Assembly: GCF_004005475.1 (NCBI RefSeq)
Contig: NZ_RZTZ01000011.1
Coordinates: forward strand, 86,711 to 150,710
Length of the DNA stretch: 64,000 nt
Origin: Niallia taxi
Lineage (GTDB): Bacteria > Bacillota > Bacilli > Bacillales > Cytobacillaceae
Direction of reading: 5' to 3'
The notes beneath the pieces were generated by a model that was given only the letters and a program-made list of their open reading frames with translations, was not told where the DNA came from and searched no databases. Below, in pieces: positions 1 through 8,420 of this stretch. The position numbers and the translations under genes are program-made. Position 1 is the stretch's first letter; the number at the start of each line of letters is the position of its first letter.

Positions 1-1
1 G

Positions 2-745
2 CTGCGTGAATTAAAAATCGTTTGGTTCCCGCTTGTGTTTATCTTTTTAGGAATGAGCCAACCAATTTTGAACTATTATTTACCTGCTATTATAAAATCT
101 TTAGGAGGAAATCAAGGAATAATCATTGATCCTCATATGATAGCTCAAAAAGGTGGAGAGGTGTTAGCAGGTACGCTAGGCTCACAATTTGATCAATTAG
201 GAGTTATTATTATCATCGTATCTTTAATGGGTGCAGTACAATCCGACAAAGCAAACGGCATGTTAGCATTTATCCTGACAAGACCAGTAAGTATTGTAGA
301 ATATCTTTCAGCTAAAGTGTTTTCTAATTATCTTTTTGTTGCAGCGAGTGTTGCAATAGGCTATCTTGTATCCTACTTATATGTGAACTTTTTATTTTCC
401 AATGTGAATCCTGTTGATATGCTGTTAGCACTGCTTATCTATTTAGTATGGGTACTATTTATCGTTTTGTTCACGACAATGATAAGTACATTATTTAATG
501 GCCAAGGTATAATCGCGTTACTATCCATTGTATTTTTATTACTATGCAGAGTTATTGTTGGCCTAAGTCCTGCTATTGATTTGATTAATCCTGCTGCAAT
601 GAGCAAGCATGCGATGGAAGTGCTGACGATGAGCACAATCAGTTCTACTTTAGGTTGGAATCTTCTGCTAACACTGCTTTTAAGTGTATTAGTTATACTG
701 GTGTCACATCAATGGATCGCAAAGAAGAAATATCACCACGTTTAA
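2..745 (+). CDS. ABC-2 type transporter permease, 5'-truncated by window edge
   Basis: Membrane subunit of an ABC exporter. The reading frame stays open to the first base of the window (…LRELKIVWFPLVFIFLGMSQP), so the gene begins upstream; the GTG at 35 is only an internal codon. The juxtamembrane R-E-L-K-x-x-W-F-P-L start is typical of ABC-2 permeases of the Bacillus ABC-2/YhaP type. About six hydrophobic segments follow. A short loop reads SDKANGMLAFILTRPVS, the conserved cytoplasmic segment of this family. The ATPase partner is presumably upstream, outside the window. Substrate unknown. Confidence 0.8.
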   Translation: MRELKIVWFPLVFIFLGMSQPILNYYLPAIIKSLGGNQGIIIDPHMIAQKGGEVLAGTLGSQFDQLGVIIIIVSLMGAVQSDKANGMLAFILTRPVSIVEYLSAKVFSNYLFVAASVAIGYLVSYLYVNFLFSNVNPVDMLLALLIYLVWVLFIVLFTTMISTLFNGQGIIALLSIVFLLLCRVIVGLSPAIDLINPAAMSKHAMEVLTMSTISSTLGWNLLLTLLLSVLVILVSHQWIAKKKYHHV

Positions 746-788
746 ACCTCTTTTAGATGTGTTTCACCGTGATGCTTTCCACAGAAAA

Positions 789-818
789 GAGGGAACCAAA
801 TATAGAATTGGTACCCTC
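789..818 (+). terminator. Probable terminator hairpin after ABC permease
   Basis: An 11-bp stem with one mismatch (GAGGGAACCAA / TTGGTACCCTC, 8-nt loop) lies 44 bases after the permease stop. It is followed by a broken T-rich stretch, so termination may be inefficient. Confidence 0.5.
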
Positions 819-927
819 TGTTACGTATTGATTTTTGTATTTGGACGGTTTATTACCTTCTATTATATAGATAACTAGGCTCGAATAAAATGCTTATAAA
901 AGTAAGTGGCGCTCGCTTTTTCCACAA

Positions 928-972
928 AAAAAACACTTACCAAATTCAATGTGAACAAGGTAAGTGTTTTTT
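928..972. terminator. Bidirectional rho-independent terminator
   Basis: Perfect 14-bp stem AAAAAACACTTACC / GGTAAGTGTTTTTT with a 17-nt loop. The A-run and T-run at the two ends let it work in both directions. It ends 3 bases from the stop of the minus-strand transporter and separates it from the upstream plus-strand gene. Confidence 0.85.
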
Positions 973-975
973 GTA

Positions 976-2169
976 TCATGATAATGTTTTAACGAGAATA
1001 CTTGCAATAAGAACAGATGCTACCGTAACTGTTGTGAAACCTCCGATTAACATCGGCGGAGATAATTCATTTAACAGGCGGTTTTCTTCTTCTTCCGTTC
1101 TACCGACACTTCGGCTTACTTCCTGACAAAGGATATAATCAGCTGGGAATCCAAACATCGCAGTAAGGGCAAGTGACATTCCTTTGTATGGATGCCATTT
1201 CACTAATTTTGAAACGATATAGCCACCAACTAGAATGCCGATTTCACCAATAATGATAATCGTAACAACCTGTGGGATAAAGTGCAGGAATTGTGTAAGG
1301 CTTACTTTGCTCATGGAAGCTATTACGATAAAAATCGTTCCTAATACTGCGATACTTGAAGCTTTCGCTTTATCCATGATGTTTTCATTATAGAAGTTAA
1401 CTTTAGTACCTAATACACCGATGAACAAACACCAGATTGTTCCGCTTATACCAGTTAGTTCACCAAGCACCGTACCAAGCGACGCACCAACAAATAATTT
1501 AAACAATAAAATATTCGCTGTATTGAACTCATATTTCTTTCTTTTCTTCGGTGTGCTGACAACGGCCGCTCCATGGAGCGGCACCTCTGCAGCAGCGGCA
1601 ATATAAGAACTTGAATCCGTTTGATCCCATTTATTACGAAGAATCAATGCATACTTACGAAGTAACATGGATGCTACTGGTAGACCAAATAATTTATGTA
1701 CTGCTAAAACAAGTGCTGGTATTGCAACTAAATACTCAAAGCCAGACCCATTTAATGCTTCAGAAGTAACAATAAATGCAACGATTCCACCGACTAACGG
1801 GCCTGTTCCAGCAACAGCTGTTTCATAGCCAAAGAGCATGGTGATGATAGGTAAGACGAATAATAAGGCAACGAGAGAACCACCTAAAGCGATAAGGACG
1901 GCACGATATTGTTTAGCCATTAAGGTAAGTGGTATAAGGGTACCTAAATGAACAACAAGTGGACCTGTCAGTAAAGTCCCCATAGCACTAAATGAAGATG
2001 TATCTACGATATCGGCAGGGAATATTCCTGTCCAAATGAAAATAAGAAATCCTAATATTGCAATAAGTAACATTGGTACACGTGCACGCGTTATAATGGA
2101 AACAACTTCCCCAATAGCTATTAATGCAAGAACTAACATAGCTGCATAAACCGGTTCATTAATAGTCAT
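976..2169 (-). CDS. Multi-pass membrane transport protein (family uncertain)
   Basis: A 397-residue, very hydrophobic protein with about ten membrane helices and one long polar loop near residues 185-220 (…KKRKKYEFN…). The ATG at 2169 is preferred over one 36 bases upstream because AGGAGG at 2176-2181 sits 6 bases before it. Two half-repeats are suggested: G-T-G-P-L-V-G-G-I near residue 125 and P-P-M-L-I-G-G-F near the C-terminus. The architecture resembles sodium/glutamate-symporter-like Bacillus proteins, but I cannot assign a substrate. It is divergent from an Lrp/AsnC regulator, which suggests control by an amino acid or related metabolite. Confidence 0.7.
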   Translation of the reverse strand: MTINEPVYAAMLVLALIAIGEVVSIITRARVPMLLIAILGFLIFIWTGIFPADIVDTSSFSAMGTLLTGPLVVHLGTLIPLTLMAKQYRAVLIALGGSLVALLFVLPIITMLFGYETAVAGTGPLVGGIVAFIVTSEALNGSGFEYLVAIPALVLAVHKLFGLPVASMLLRKYALILRNKWDQTDSSSYIAAAAEVPLHGAAVVSTPKKRKKYEFNTANILLFKLFVGASLGTVLGELTGISGTIWCLFIGVLGTKVNFYNENIMDKAKASSIAVLGTIFIVIASMSKVSLTQFLHFIPQVVTIIIIGEIGILVGGYIVSKLVKWHPYKGMSLALTAMFGFPADYILCQEVSRSVGRTEEEENRLLNELSPPMLIGGFTTVTVASVLIASILVKTLS

Positions 2170-2279
2170 GTAGATCCTCCTAATATACAATGAATAAAAA
2201 TACAAGATTAAAAATTTTCAGACTTAAAAAATTATAAAAAAATTTCTCCTTTCTCTGCAGTAAATCTCGATGTTTTTAA

Positions 2280-2315
2280 AGTCAGATGTAAAAATGCAAA
2301 ATTCTGACTTTTTTT
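2280..2315. promoter_or_regulatory. Inverted repeat in the transporter/Lrp divergent region
   Basis: AGTCAGA (2280-2286) and TCTGACT (2303-2309) form a 7-bp inverted repeat followed by a T-run. A further partial copy, TCAGACTT, occurs near 2218. It lies between two divergent genes, one encoding an Lrp-type regulator, so it may be an operator. A weak plus-strand terminator is the alternative. The rest of the 2170-2542 gap is AT-rich with no other clear signal. Confidence 0.35.
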
Positions 2316-2542
2316 ACAATGATGAATACTATGAATAATAATTAATATTTTTATTTATATCACATCTTGTTACGAAATGTAAGTGTTTGAGAATGATTTC
2401 TTTAATTATTTAACTAAATAAAATTAGTTTTCTTGCAAAAGGAAATACATATTCTTTTTTATTTACTATTAAATATCAATATGGTTAAATACAGTCAACA
2501 ATGCTTTTCTTATATTGAAAGAAAGCATACGAAAGAGAGGTC

Positions 2543-3028
2543 ATGATTAGGTTGTCATCGAGTTATAGTGTCCCCAATTTAGTGCTAGATGAAATTGATA
2601 AAACGATCCTTTCCATGCTGCATGAAAATAGTCGTGTTTCTTATACTGATATTGCAAAAGAAGTGGATTTGTCCAGGGTTGCAGTCCAAATGCGCATTAA
2701 TAATTTAACAGAAAAAGGCGTCATTGAAAAATTCACAACGGTTATTAATCCGACAAAAATCGGTATTCATGTATCTGCCTTTTTTAATGTTGAGGTAGAG
2801 CCTCAATATTTAGAGGAGGTAGCGGCAAAGCTTGCTGAAGAGCATTCTGTCACAAGCTTGTATCATATGACAGGGCCAAGTAAATTACATATGCACGGTA
2901 TCTTTGAAGATAATCATGAAATGGAAAAGTTTATGACAGAAAAAATGTATCCACTTCGAGGCGTTGTAAGTGTAGATTGCCAAATCCTTATTAAAAGATA
3001 TAAAAGCAGAATGGGTATGAAGCTGTAA
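2543..3028 (+). CDS. Lrp/AsnC family transcriptional regulator
   Basis: A 161-residue protein. The N-terminal winged helix (about residues 14-75) contains [30 protein letters not shown] and [20 protein letters not shown], the classic AsnC-type HTH. The C-terminal RAM ligand-binding/dimerisation domain follows (about 80-155). The ATG at 2543 lies only 2 bases after GAGAGG. A TTG at 2552 has better spacing (11 bases), so the true start may be three codons later. Its divergent partner is the membrane transporter, which it probably controls in response to an amino acid. Its own terminator follows at 3078-3103. Confidence 0.9.
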   Translation: MIRLSSSYSVPNLVLDEIDKTILSMLHENSRVSYTDIAKEVDLSRVAVQMRINNLTEKGVIEKFTTVINPTKIGIHVSAFFNVEVEPQYLEEVAAKLAEEHSVTSLYHMTGPSKLHMHGIFEDNHEMEKFMTEKMYPLRGVVSVDCQILIKRYKSRMGMKL

Positions 3029-3077
3029 TGACAATGGAATAAGAGCGAAAGAATGTGGTTATTCTTTCAACAGAATT

Positions 3078-3103
3078 CAGTTGTCAAAGGACAGCTGTTT
3101 TTT
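3078..3103 (+). terminator. Rho-independent terminator of the Lrp-type gene
   Basis: CAGTTGTC / GACAGCTG stem with one G-U pair, 4-nt AAAG loop, followed by six T. A second perfect 8-bp hairpin (GAAAGAAT/ATTCTTTC, 3047-3068) precedes it but lacks a T-run. Confidence 0.8.
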
Positions 3104-3426
3104 GTATAAAAGCGGTTCTTATATAATAGGGAACAGGCTTAATTAAGCGACAAAATTGTCGATAAATAATAAGGATGATAAGACTATAATTCACATATTA
3201 TAAGCCGTGATTTTGTTACAGGTGGAAAATTCCCTTTTTTTACAAAATCATGAGTTTTTAATTGTAGGAAACGAAGGAAAGCGTTACTATAAAAAGGTAC
3301 AGAATATTATTAGAAAGCCTTTAACAGACTATCCTCATCCACTGTTTTAAATGACTTGAAGGAACTACTTGATTAGTTATTTGAATTGGTTTTAAAGAAT
3401 TGCTTAAAAGGTACGGAGGGTACAAT

Positions 3427-4878
3427 ATGGAGAATGGAGCACGTAATCTTATTGCAGATGACGAGAATAAAAGAGGAAACAGGTTCAACAAGAAAGGTAA
3501 ATCAAAGCTTATTATAGGAATTGCCGCTGCCATTGTAGGAATAGCACTTATTTTAGGAGGATTTTTCTATTATCAAAGCACTCATTTTAATTCTCAAATA
3601 AAAATTAACGGTATAAACATAGGCGGATTGACTGCTGACCAAGCATTAAAGAAATTAGGCTCAACCGAATACAAAAATGTCGTTTATATTGGAGAAGACA
3701 AAGTCTTTGATGGTGAGGATACGAAAATTGAATATACAGATGATGACTTACCTACTATCAAAAAATTGTTAAAAAGCCAGCGTACATGGCTGCCTTCTTC
3801 CAAAGCAAAGGAATTTGAGCTGGAGCCAAGCTCAGATGCTTCATCATTCGCAGAAATAAAGCAGCAGCTCCAAGCTGAGCTAACAGACAGAAATAAAAGC
3901 TTAACACCACCAAAGGACGCACAAGCAGAGCTTAAAGATGGTAAAATTGTCATTACAAAAAGTGAAGACGGCAAGCAATATGACATTGACGGACTTCTCG
4001 AGCAATATGAAAAACAGCCATTTAAAAGTGAAATCCATTTAGAAGCTGCGTATATTACACCTATTAAAGAAGATAATCAAATGGTAAAACTAGAAGAGCA
4101 AAAACTACAAGAGCTTTTGGATCAAACAATTGATTACAAGGTACAGGATAAAACTTATGCTTTAAAAGGCAGTGATGTCATAAAAAATGCAACTATCACC
4201 AAGGATTTGAAAATTACTGTTGATCCAGGTGACATCGAAAATAAAGTAGCAGAAATAAATGAAACTCAATCAACCTTAAATAAAAACTTTAGCTTTAAGA
4301 CACATACAGGTTCAGTTATCCAAGTAAAAGGACAGGGATACGGATGGGCGCTGAATGAAGAACAAGAGGCTGCAAGTGTTCAAACAGCCTTTGAAAATGG
4401 CGATAAATCCCTTTCTGCTGCTAATATTTACGGTAATGGCTGGACAAATGAAGGAATTGGTTATGAAACAACAGGCAATAACGGTATAGGCGATACATAT
4501 GCCGAAGTATCCATTGCAGAACAAAAAGCATGGATTTACAAAAACGGAAAGTTAGTAGTAACAACAGATGTCGTAACAGGAAGACATAACACAAATGAAG
4601 ATACACATCCAGGTGTATGGTATATCCTTTATAAACGAACACCATACACACTTAAAGGAACATCTGTTGGCCATGGCGGTGCATATGAAGTAGAAGTTGA
4701 CTATTGGGCACCATTTACAAACGATGGTCAAGGCTTCCACGATGCTAGCTGGAGAACAAACTGGGCAAGCGATGCCTATTTAACAGCAGGTTCTGGCGGC
4801 TGTGTTAATACACCTGCGAACATTATGAAAAAAGTGTATGATAATCTTGACACATACGAACCCGTGATTGTTTATTAG
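3427..4878 (+). CDS. L,D-transpeptidase with N-terminal anchor and peptidoglycan-binding region
   Basis: A 483-residue membrane-anchored cell-wall enzyme expected to make 3-3 crosslinks or anchor proteins in peptidoglycan. The start is the ATG at 3427, 6 bases after GGAGGG; an in-frame ATG at 3400 has no such site. A short basic cytoplasmic tail is followed by one membrane helix (about residues 28-48). Next comes a long extracellular PG-binding-4-like region containing the repeated I-N-G-I-N-I-G-G-L motif. The YkuD catalytic domain begins near residue 350 (TYAEVSIAEQKAWIYKNGKLV). The active-site region reads QGFHDASWR then GSGGCVNTP. The Cys is present, but the usual His of S-H-G-C is Gly, a variant also seen in other Firmicute YkuD proteins. 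It is monocistronic. Confidence 0.9.
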   Translation: MENGARNLIADDENKRGNRFNKKGKSKLIIGIAAAIVGIALILGGFFYYQSTHFNSQIKINGINIGGLTADQALKKLGSTEYKNVVYIGEDKVFDGEDTKIEYTDDDLPTIKKLLKSQRTWLPSSKAKEFELEPSSDASSFAEIKQQLQAELTDRNKSLTPPKDAQAELKDGKIVITKSEDGKQYDIDGLLEQYEKQPFKSEIHLEAAYITPIKEDNQMVKLEEQKLQELLDQTIDYKVQDKTYALKGSDVIKNATITKDLKITVDPGDIENKVAEINETQSTLNKNFSFKTHTGSVIQVKGQGYGWALNEEQEAASVQTAFENGDKSLSAANIYGNGWTNEGIGYETTGNNGIGDTYAEVSIAEQKAWIYKNGKLVVTTDVVTGRHNTNEDTHPGVWYILYKRTPYTLKGTSVGHGGAYEVEVDYWAPFTNDGQGFHDASWRTNWASDAYLTAGSGGCVNTPANIMKKVYDNLDTYEPVIVY

Positions 4879-4945
4879 TTTAAATGATGAGATTAGTAAT
4901 TAGATAGAATGGTTGCTTTGTTAGCATATAATCAAGGCAGCCATT

Positions 4946-4984
4946 AAAAAAAGACAATGAAGTGTATCTTGATTGTCTTTTTTT
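4946..4984 (+). terminator. Rho-independent terminator after L,D-transpeptidase
   Basis: Stem AAAAAAAGACAAT / ATTGTCTTTTTTT with a 13-nt loop, ending in a 7-T run. A second hairpin with G-U pairs (ATGGTTGCTTT / AAGGCAGCCAT, about 4909-4944) lies just upstream. Confidence 0.85.
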
Positions 4985-5052
4985 ATTGCATCTGTTGAAA
5001 GCAACATGCTCTTAGTAACTATGAAAAGAGAGTAGAATAATCCTCTTCGAAA

Positions 5053-5087
5053 GAACTATTCGTATAAGACTCCTTTTACGAATAGTT
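5053..5087 (+). repeat. Intergenic inverted-repeat element, copy 1
   Basis: Arms GAACTATTCGTA and TACGAATAGTT separated by 12 bases. The central 26 nt differ from copy 2 at two positions. Function unknown; a binding site or a short structured element are both possible. Confidence 0.7.
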
Positions 5088-5537
5088 ATGTTGGAGAAAA
5101 TCTTAAATTTAAAAGGTATAGAGACGCATTGCAAAACTTTCCCAAAAAAACCCAAAAAGGATAATATGAATTATGTTGGCCAATGAAATATAAATGAGTT
5201 TTATTATGGTTTGAAAAGCCAATATCCATAAGGTCTAAGTATTATAAAAAATTCCGTTTTAGTTAACGAACTTAATAAGATTTAACTTGTAGTTAAATAC
5301 AAAACGACTAATTAAGAAATTTTAAATTTAATCTACAGCTGGTAAATTCACGTAATTATTTACTATTTAGCACACTGAATTCGCAAGGAAAGAAGATTTT
5401 AAGTTTGCAACCTTATACTTAGCAAAGATCATTTGACAAACGGACGAAGATACATTAATGCAATTTAAATGACAATACATAAAAAATCGCTTTATTTTAT
5501 GCTTAATGGCACAAAAGGGAGTAATTTAAAGAAAATA

Positions 5538-5572
5538 GAACTATTCGTATAATACTCATTTTACGAATAGTT
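5538..5572 (+). repeat. Intergenic inverted-repeat element, copy 2
   Basis: Same arms as copy 1 (GAACTATTCGTA … TACGAATAGTT), 485 bases downstream and in the same orientation. The loop contains TATAATACTC. The surrounding sequence is not conserved between the two copies, so this is not simply a long duplication. Confidence 0.7.
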
Positions 5573-6096
5573 GTTTTAAGGTAAATTATTATTAGATTGA
5601 AGACAGCTTAGTTAACATAATAACGATAATCTATAATATAAATGCATGCAGCGCTGGTTTTAAGCCAATTATATTCTGGAGCAATTTCATGATGATTAAT
5701 GGCTAATATGCATAAAAATTTTCATATGTCGTAATTTGTCTAGTATTACAAGCATGCATTTTGATCAATAAGTTAAAAATTTCAGCTGAAAATCTAATAT
5801 AAAACATTTTGTTAACAATAATCTTATTATGGATTTATAATGGATCACCGTAAGATTGCTATCAAACAGGTTTGATCTATAAATAAAGTACAGAAATCAG
5901 TCACAATATCATTGAATAAATCTGTTTAAAAGCAGACTGCAATTGGTTCCCCTCCCTTTTTTCCTGTTTAAATACTAATGCTTATTAGTTGGAGTAATTG
6001 GCTGTATATCCTTTTAAAAATCCTCATTATGAAGATACAAAAAAACATTTATCATACCATAAATCAACTTTACTATAATTTAATTATGTAAACTAG

Positions 6097-6122
6097 TATT
6101 CGTAAAAATTGTATTATACGAA
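6097..6122 (-). repeat. Intergenic inverted-repeat element, copy 3 (inverted)
   Basis: Read on the minus strand it matches copy 2 at 23 of 26 positions (TTCGTATAATAC … TTTTACGAATA). The outer arms are not conserved. Its right end overlaps the LexA-type box, and its TATAAT would make a -10 element for leftward transcription. Confidence 0.55.
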
Positions 6123-6132
6123 CAATTGTTCG
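6119..6132. promoter_or_regulatory. Consensus-like LexA (SOS) box, no adjacent gene
   Basis: CGAACAATTGTTCG is a perfect palindrome matching the Bacillus LexA/DinR consensus CGAAC-N4-GTTCG. On the minus strand it abuts TATAAT (6113-6118), the arrangement expected for a repressed promoter. No gene starts within more than 1 kb in that direction. Confidence 0.5.
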
Positions 6133-6341
6133 GTCGTGCGAAAAAGGGCATTTTTTTGTTTAATAATAACATTACCGATTGTAAATCGTGATTAAATTTG
6201 AAATCAACAGTTGTTTTCAAGCCTTTTTTGATGTGTTTTAGATCATATCTCAGCAGCTACCTCTCTGCCATATATCAGTGTAAATTTCATAAGCGTTCCT
6301 ACTCTAAGCAGAAACGCGAACAAAATGCGAACAGATGTAAT

Positions 6342-7193
6342 TTAGTACAATTGCTGTAAAACCTCTGCCCTTTTTAATTGGTTCAGTCGATTTTCTTGGT
6401 ATTCCATTTGATACATTGCTGAAAAAAGGACATTTAATATGTAGTCAAATGCTATTTGCGAGGAATATGTAGCTATTTTTTCCACTTCCTTCGTTTCTAA
6501 GCGAGGTACAGTAATGATTACATCAGCTAGATTACCTAGCTCACTTTCTGGTATAGAAGTTAGTAGCAGAATTGGTACCTTATGTTTCTTTATTAGTTGT
6601 GCTGCATGCAAATCATTTATAGATTTTGCATCATAGCTAATGAATAAGGCACAGTCCTCTGGCATTAGGTTTGCTGCATTTAATGCCCATTCTTCCCGCT
6701 CCTTAGCAAGGATAGCATACTTGTTAATCTTCCAAAGCCTATTTTGAAAGCCCTCTGCTCGAATATGCGAATCACCTGCAGCAAACAGAAAAATACGCTT
6801 GGCATGATATAACTGCTTTGTCATCTCCAGTAATGATTCTTCCTTTAACTGATGATATGTCTCTTTAATCGCTAGCTGCGACAAATACATAATATCCTCA
6901 CTTATATTCATAAGGGACGAGTCACCTTCAAAAGGAATATCTGGATTTATTTCTTTATCTAAATCAGCTCTTTGTTCAATCGACTTTAAAAGCAGGATTT
7001 TGAACTCCTTAAAGCCTTTGATTCCCAGCTTTTGCACAAACCGAATGATCGATGCATTAGAGGTGTATGTTTGCCGAGCTAACTCTTGAATTGATATCTT
7101 TTCCATTAAAGCTGTATTTTCTAGTATAAAATCAGCAATTGTTTTCTCTGTTGTCGTAAAATTTGTTTTACTTTCAATCTGTCTTAACAACAA
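6342..7193 (-). CDS. RpiR/MurR family transcriptional regulator
   Basis: Sugar-phosphate-sensing repressor or activator. The N-terminal HTH-6 domain (FTTTEKTIADFILENTALMEKISIQELARQTYTSNASIIRFVQKLG) is followed by a SIS domain from about residue 110 (AKRIFLFAAGDSHIRAEGFQNRL). I chose the TTG at 7193 because AAAGGAG (7203-7209) lies 9 bases upstream and family members start a few residues before the F-T-x-x-E motif. An ATG at 7265 extends the frame by 24 residues with no good ribosome site. It is divergent from the oxidoreductase at 7359, its likely target. Confidence 0.88.
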   Translation of the reverse strand: MLLRQIESKTNFTTTEKTIADFILENTALMEKISIQELARQTYTSNASIIRFVQKLGIKGFKEFKILLLKSIEQRADLDKEINPDIPFEGDSSLMNISEDIMYLSQLAIKETYHQLKEESLLEMTKQLYHAKRIFLFAAGDSHIRAEGFQNRLWKINKYAILAKEREEWALNAANLMPEDCALFISYDAKSINDLHAAQLIKKHKVPILLLTSIPESELGNLADVIITVPRLETKEVEKIATYSSQIAFDYILNVLFSAMYQMEYQENRLNQLKRAEVLQQLY

Positions 7194-7273
7194 GCTTAAA
7201 CGCTCCTTTGCACCTGAACTATTGTTCCGGAAATCTCTCGAAAAACAAAAGAAATCCAGAACCATTTTACCTA

Positions 7274-7287
7274 AATAAGCGTTTCCA
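7274..7287. promoter_or_regulatory. Possible catabolite-responsive element (cre)
   Basis: The minus strand reads TGGAAACGCTTATT, 12 of 14 to the cre consensus TGWAARCGNTWNCW. It lies between the RpiR gene and the oxidoreductase. The match is imperfect, so support is weak. Confidence 0.35.
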
Positions 7288-7358
7288 TGATAGATGATAG
7301 TATTCTTCCTCTCCTGCCCCTATAATATAACTATCAAGAGAATTAAGGAGTGAAAATA

Positions 7359-8375
7359 ATGTTAACAATTGGCTATATTGGCAATGGAAAAAGTACAAAC
7401 CGTTATCATTTACCGTTCGTTTTACAGCGCGATAATATTAAAGTAAAAACAATTTACCGTAGAAATGCTGCACGTGATGCTTGGGAGAAACATCCTGGTG
7501 TTAATTATACTACGAATTTGGATGAAATAATGAAGGATGAAGAAATTCAGTTAGTTGTTGTCAATACTTCTGTTGAATCTCATTATGAATATGCAAAAAT
7601 GGCTTTAGATCACAATAAACATGTTCTTGTAGAAAAGCCATTTATGCTGACAGCAAAAGAAGCGGAAGAAATTTATGCATATGCCAAAGAAAAAGGATTA
7701 TTAGTGCAGTGTTATCAAAATCGCCGCTTCGATTCTGACTTTTTGACTGCTAAAAAGATTATCGAAAGTGGAAAATTAGGCGACCTGCTTGAAGTAGAAA
7801 TGCATTATGATTACTTCAGACCACAAACTCCAGAATCTACACACACATTTACGTACTATAATAGCTATTTATATGGACATGGCTGCCATACAATTGACCA
7901 AGTGATTTCGTATTTCGGCAAGCCAGATCATATTAACTATGATGTTAGACAGCTACTTGGCCCTGGCCGTATGAATGATTATTTTGACTTGGATTTTTAT
8001 TATGACAAGCTGAAGGTTTCCATTAAGTCCAGCTTCTTCCGTTTGAAAGAGCGTCCAAGCTTCGTTCTTTACGGAAAAAAAGGTGTGTTTGTTAAACAAA
8101 CGAAGGATCGCCAAGAGGAGCATTTAAAGTTATTTTATATGCCTGACAATGAAGATTTCGGCATAGATTTACCAGAGCATTATGGCGTATTAACGTATTT
8201 AGACGAAGACGGCAACTATCATGAAGAAAAGGTTGTTTCCGAAGTCGGCGATTATGGCCGCGTCTATGATGGCATGTATGAGGCTATTATTAACGGAGCA
8301 GACAAAATTATTAAAGATGAGCAAACCCTGCTATCAATGGAAATCCTTGAAAAGGGAATTAGCTATTGTAAATAA
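7359..8375 (+). CDS. Gfo/Idh/MocA family NAD(P)-dependent oxidoreductase (YhhX-like)
   Basis: A 338-residue cytoplasmic dehydrogenase. The ATG at 7359 has AAGGAG 8 bases upstream; the in-frame GTG at 7350 overlaps that site. The N-terminal Rossmann fold opens with I-G-Y-I-G-N-G-K-S-T-N-R-Y-H-L-P, which is characteristic of the YhhX/YdgJ branch. The family E-K-P motif is in HVLVEKPFML (near residue 95), and YGHGCHTIDQ near 175 holds the likely catalytic His/Asp. The substrate is unknown but should be a sugar or inositol derivative. A divergent RpiR regulator suggests induction by a sugar phosphate. Its own terminator follows directly. Confidence 0.88.
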   Translation: MLTIGYIGNGKSTNRYHLPFVLQRDNIKVKTIYRRNAARDAWEKHPGVNYTTNLDEIMKDEEIQLVVVNTSVESHYEYAKMALDHNKHVLVEKPFMLTAKEAEEIYAYAKEKGLLVQCYQNRRFDSDFLTAKKIIESGKLGDLLEVEMHYDYFRPQTPESTHTFTYYNSYLYGHGCHTIDQVISYFGKPDHINYDVRQLLGPGRMNDYFDLDFYYDKLKVSIKSSFFRLKERPSFVLYGKKGVFVKQTKDRQEEHLKLFYMPDNEDFGIDLPEHYGVLTYLDEDGNYHEEKVVSEVGDYGRVYDGMYEAIINGADKIIKDEQTLLSMEILEKGISYCK

Positions 8376-8377
8376 GC

Positions 8378-8420
8378 AGACAAAAAGACCTTCACAATAA
8401 ATGTGTTGGTCTTTTTGTCT
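8378..8420. terminator. Bidirectional terminator between convergent genes
   Basis: Perfect 13-bp stem AGACAAAAAGACC / GGTCTTTTTGTCT with a 17-nt loop, between the oxidoreductase and the convergent HAD gene. Confidence 0.85.

Larger units (their letters stand above)
4985..6341. other. Gene-free region of about 1.36 kb
   Basis: Very AT-rich stretch with no convincing coding frame on either strand. It holds three copies of a 26-nt inverted-repeat element (5055-5085, 5540-5570 and, inverted, 6097-6122), a LexA-type palindrome (6119-6132), and a 6-bp-arm hairpin ACTAAT-GCTT-ATTAGT at 5974-5989. I could not read a decayed gene in it, but the length is unusual for this compact genome. Confidence 0.7.

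Noticed and set aside
890..1126. 78-codon plus-strand frame overlapping the bidirectional terminator
   Set aside because: It runs through the terminator stem and antisense to the transporter, with no ribosome site.
3047..3068. Perfect 8-bp hairpin GAAAGAAT/ATTCTTTC
   Set aside because: No T-run follows; the real terminator is the next hairpin at 3078-3103.
6316..6333. GCGAACA-aaat-GCGAACA, considered as a second LexA-type site
   Set aside because: It is a direct rather than inverted repeat and does not fit GAAC-N4-GTTC.
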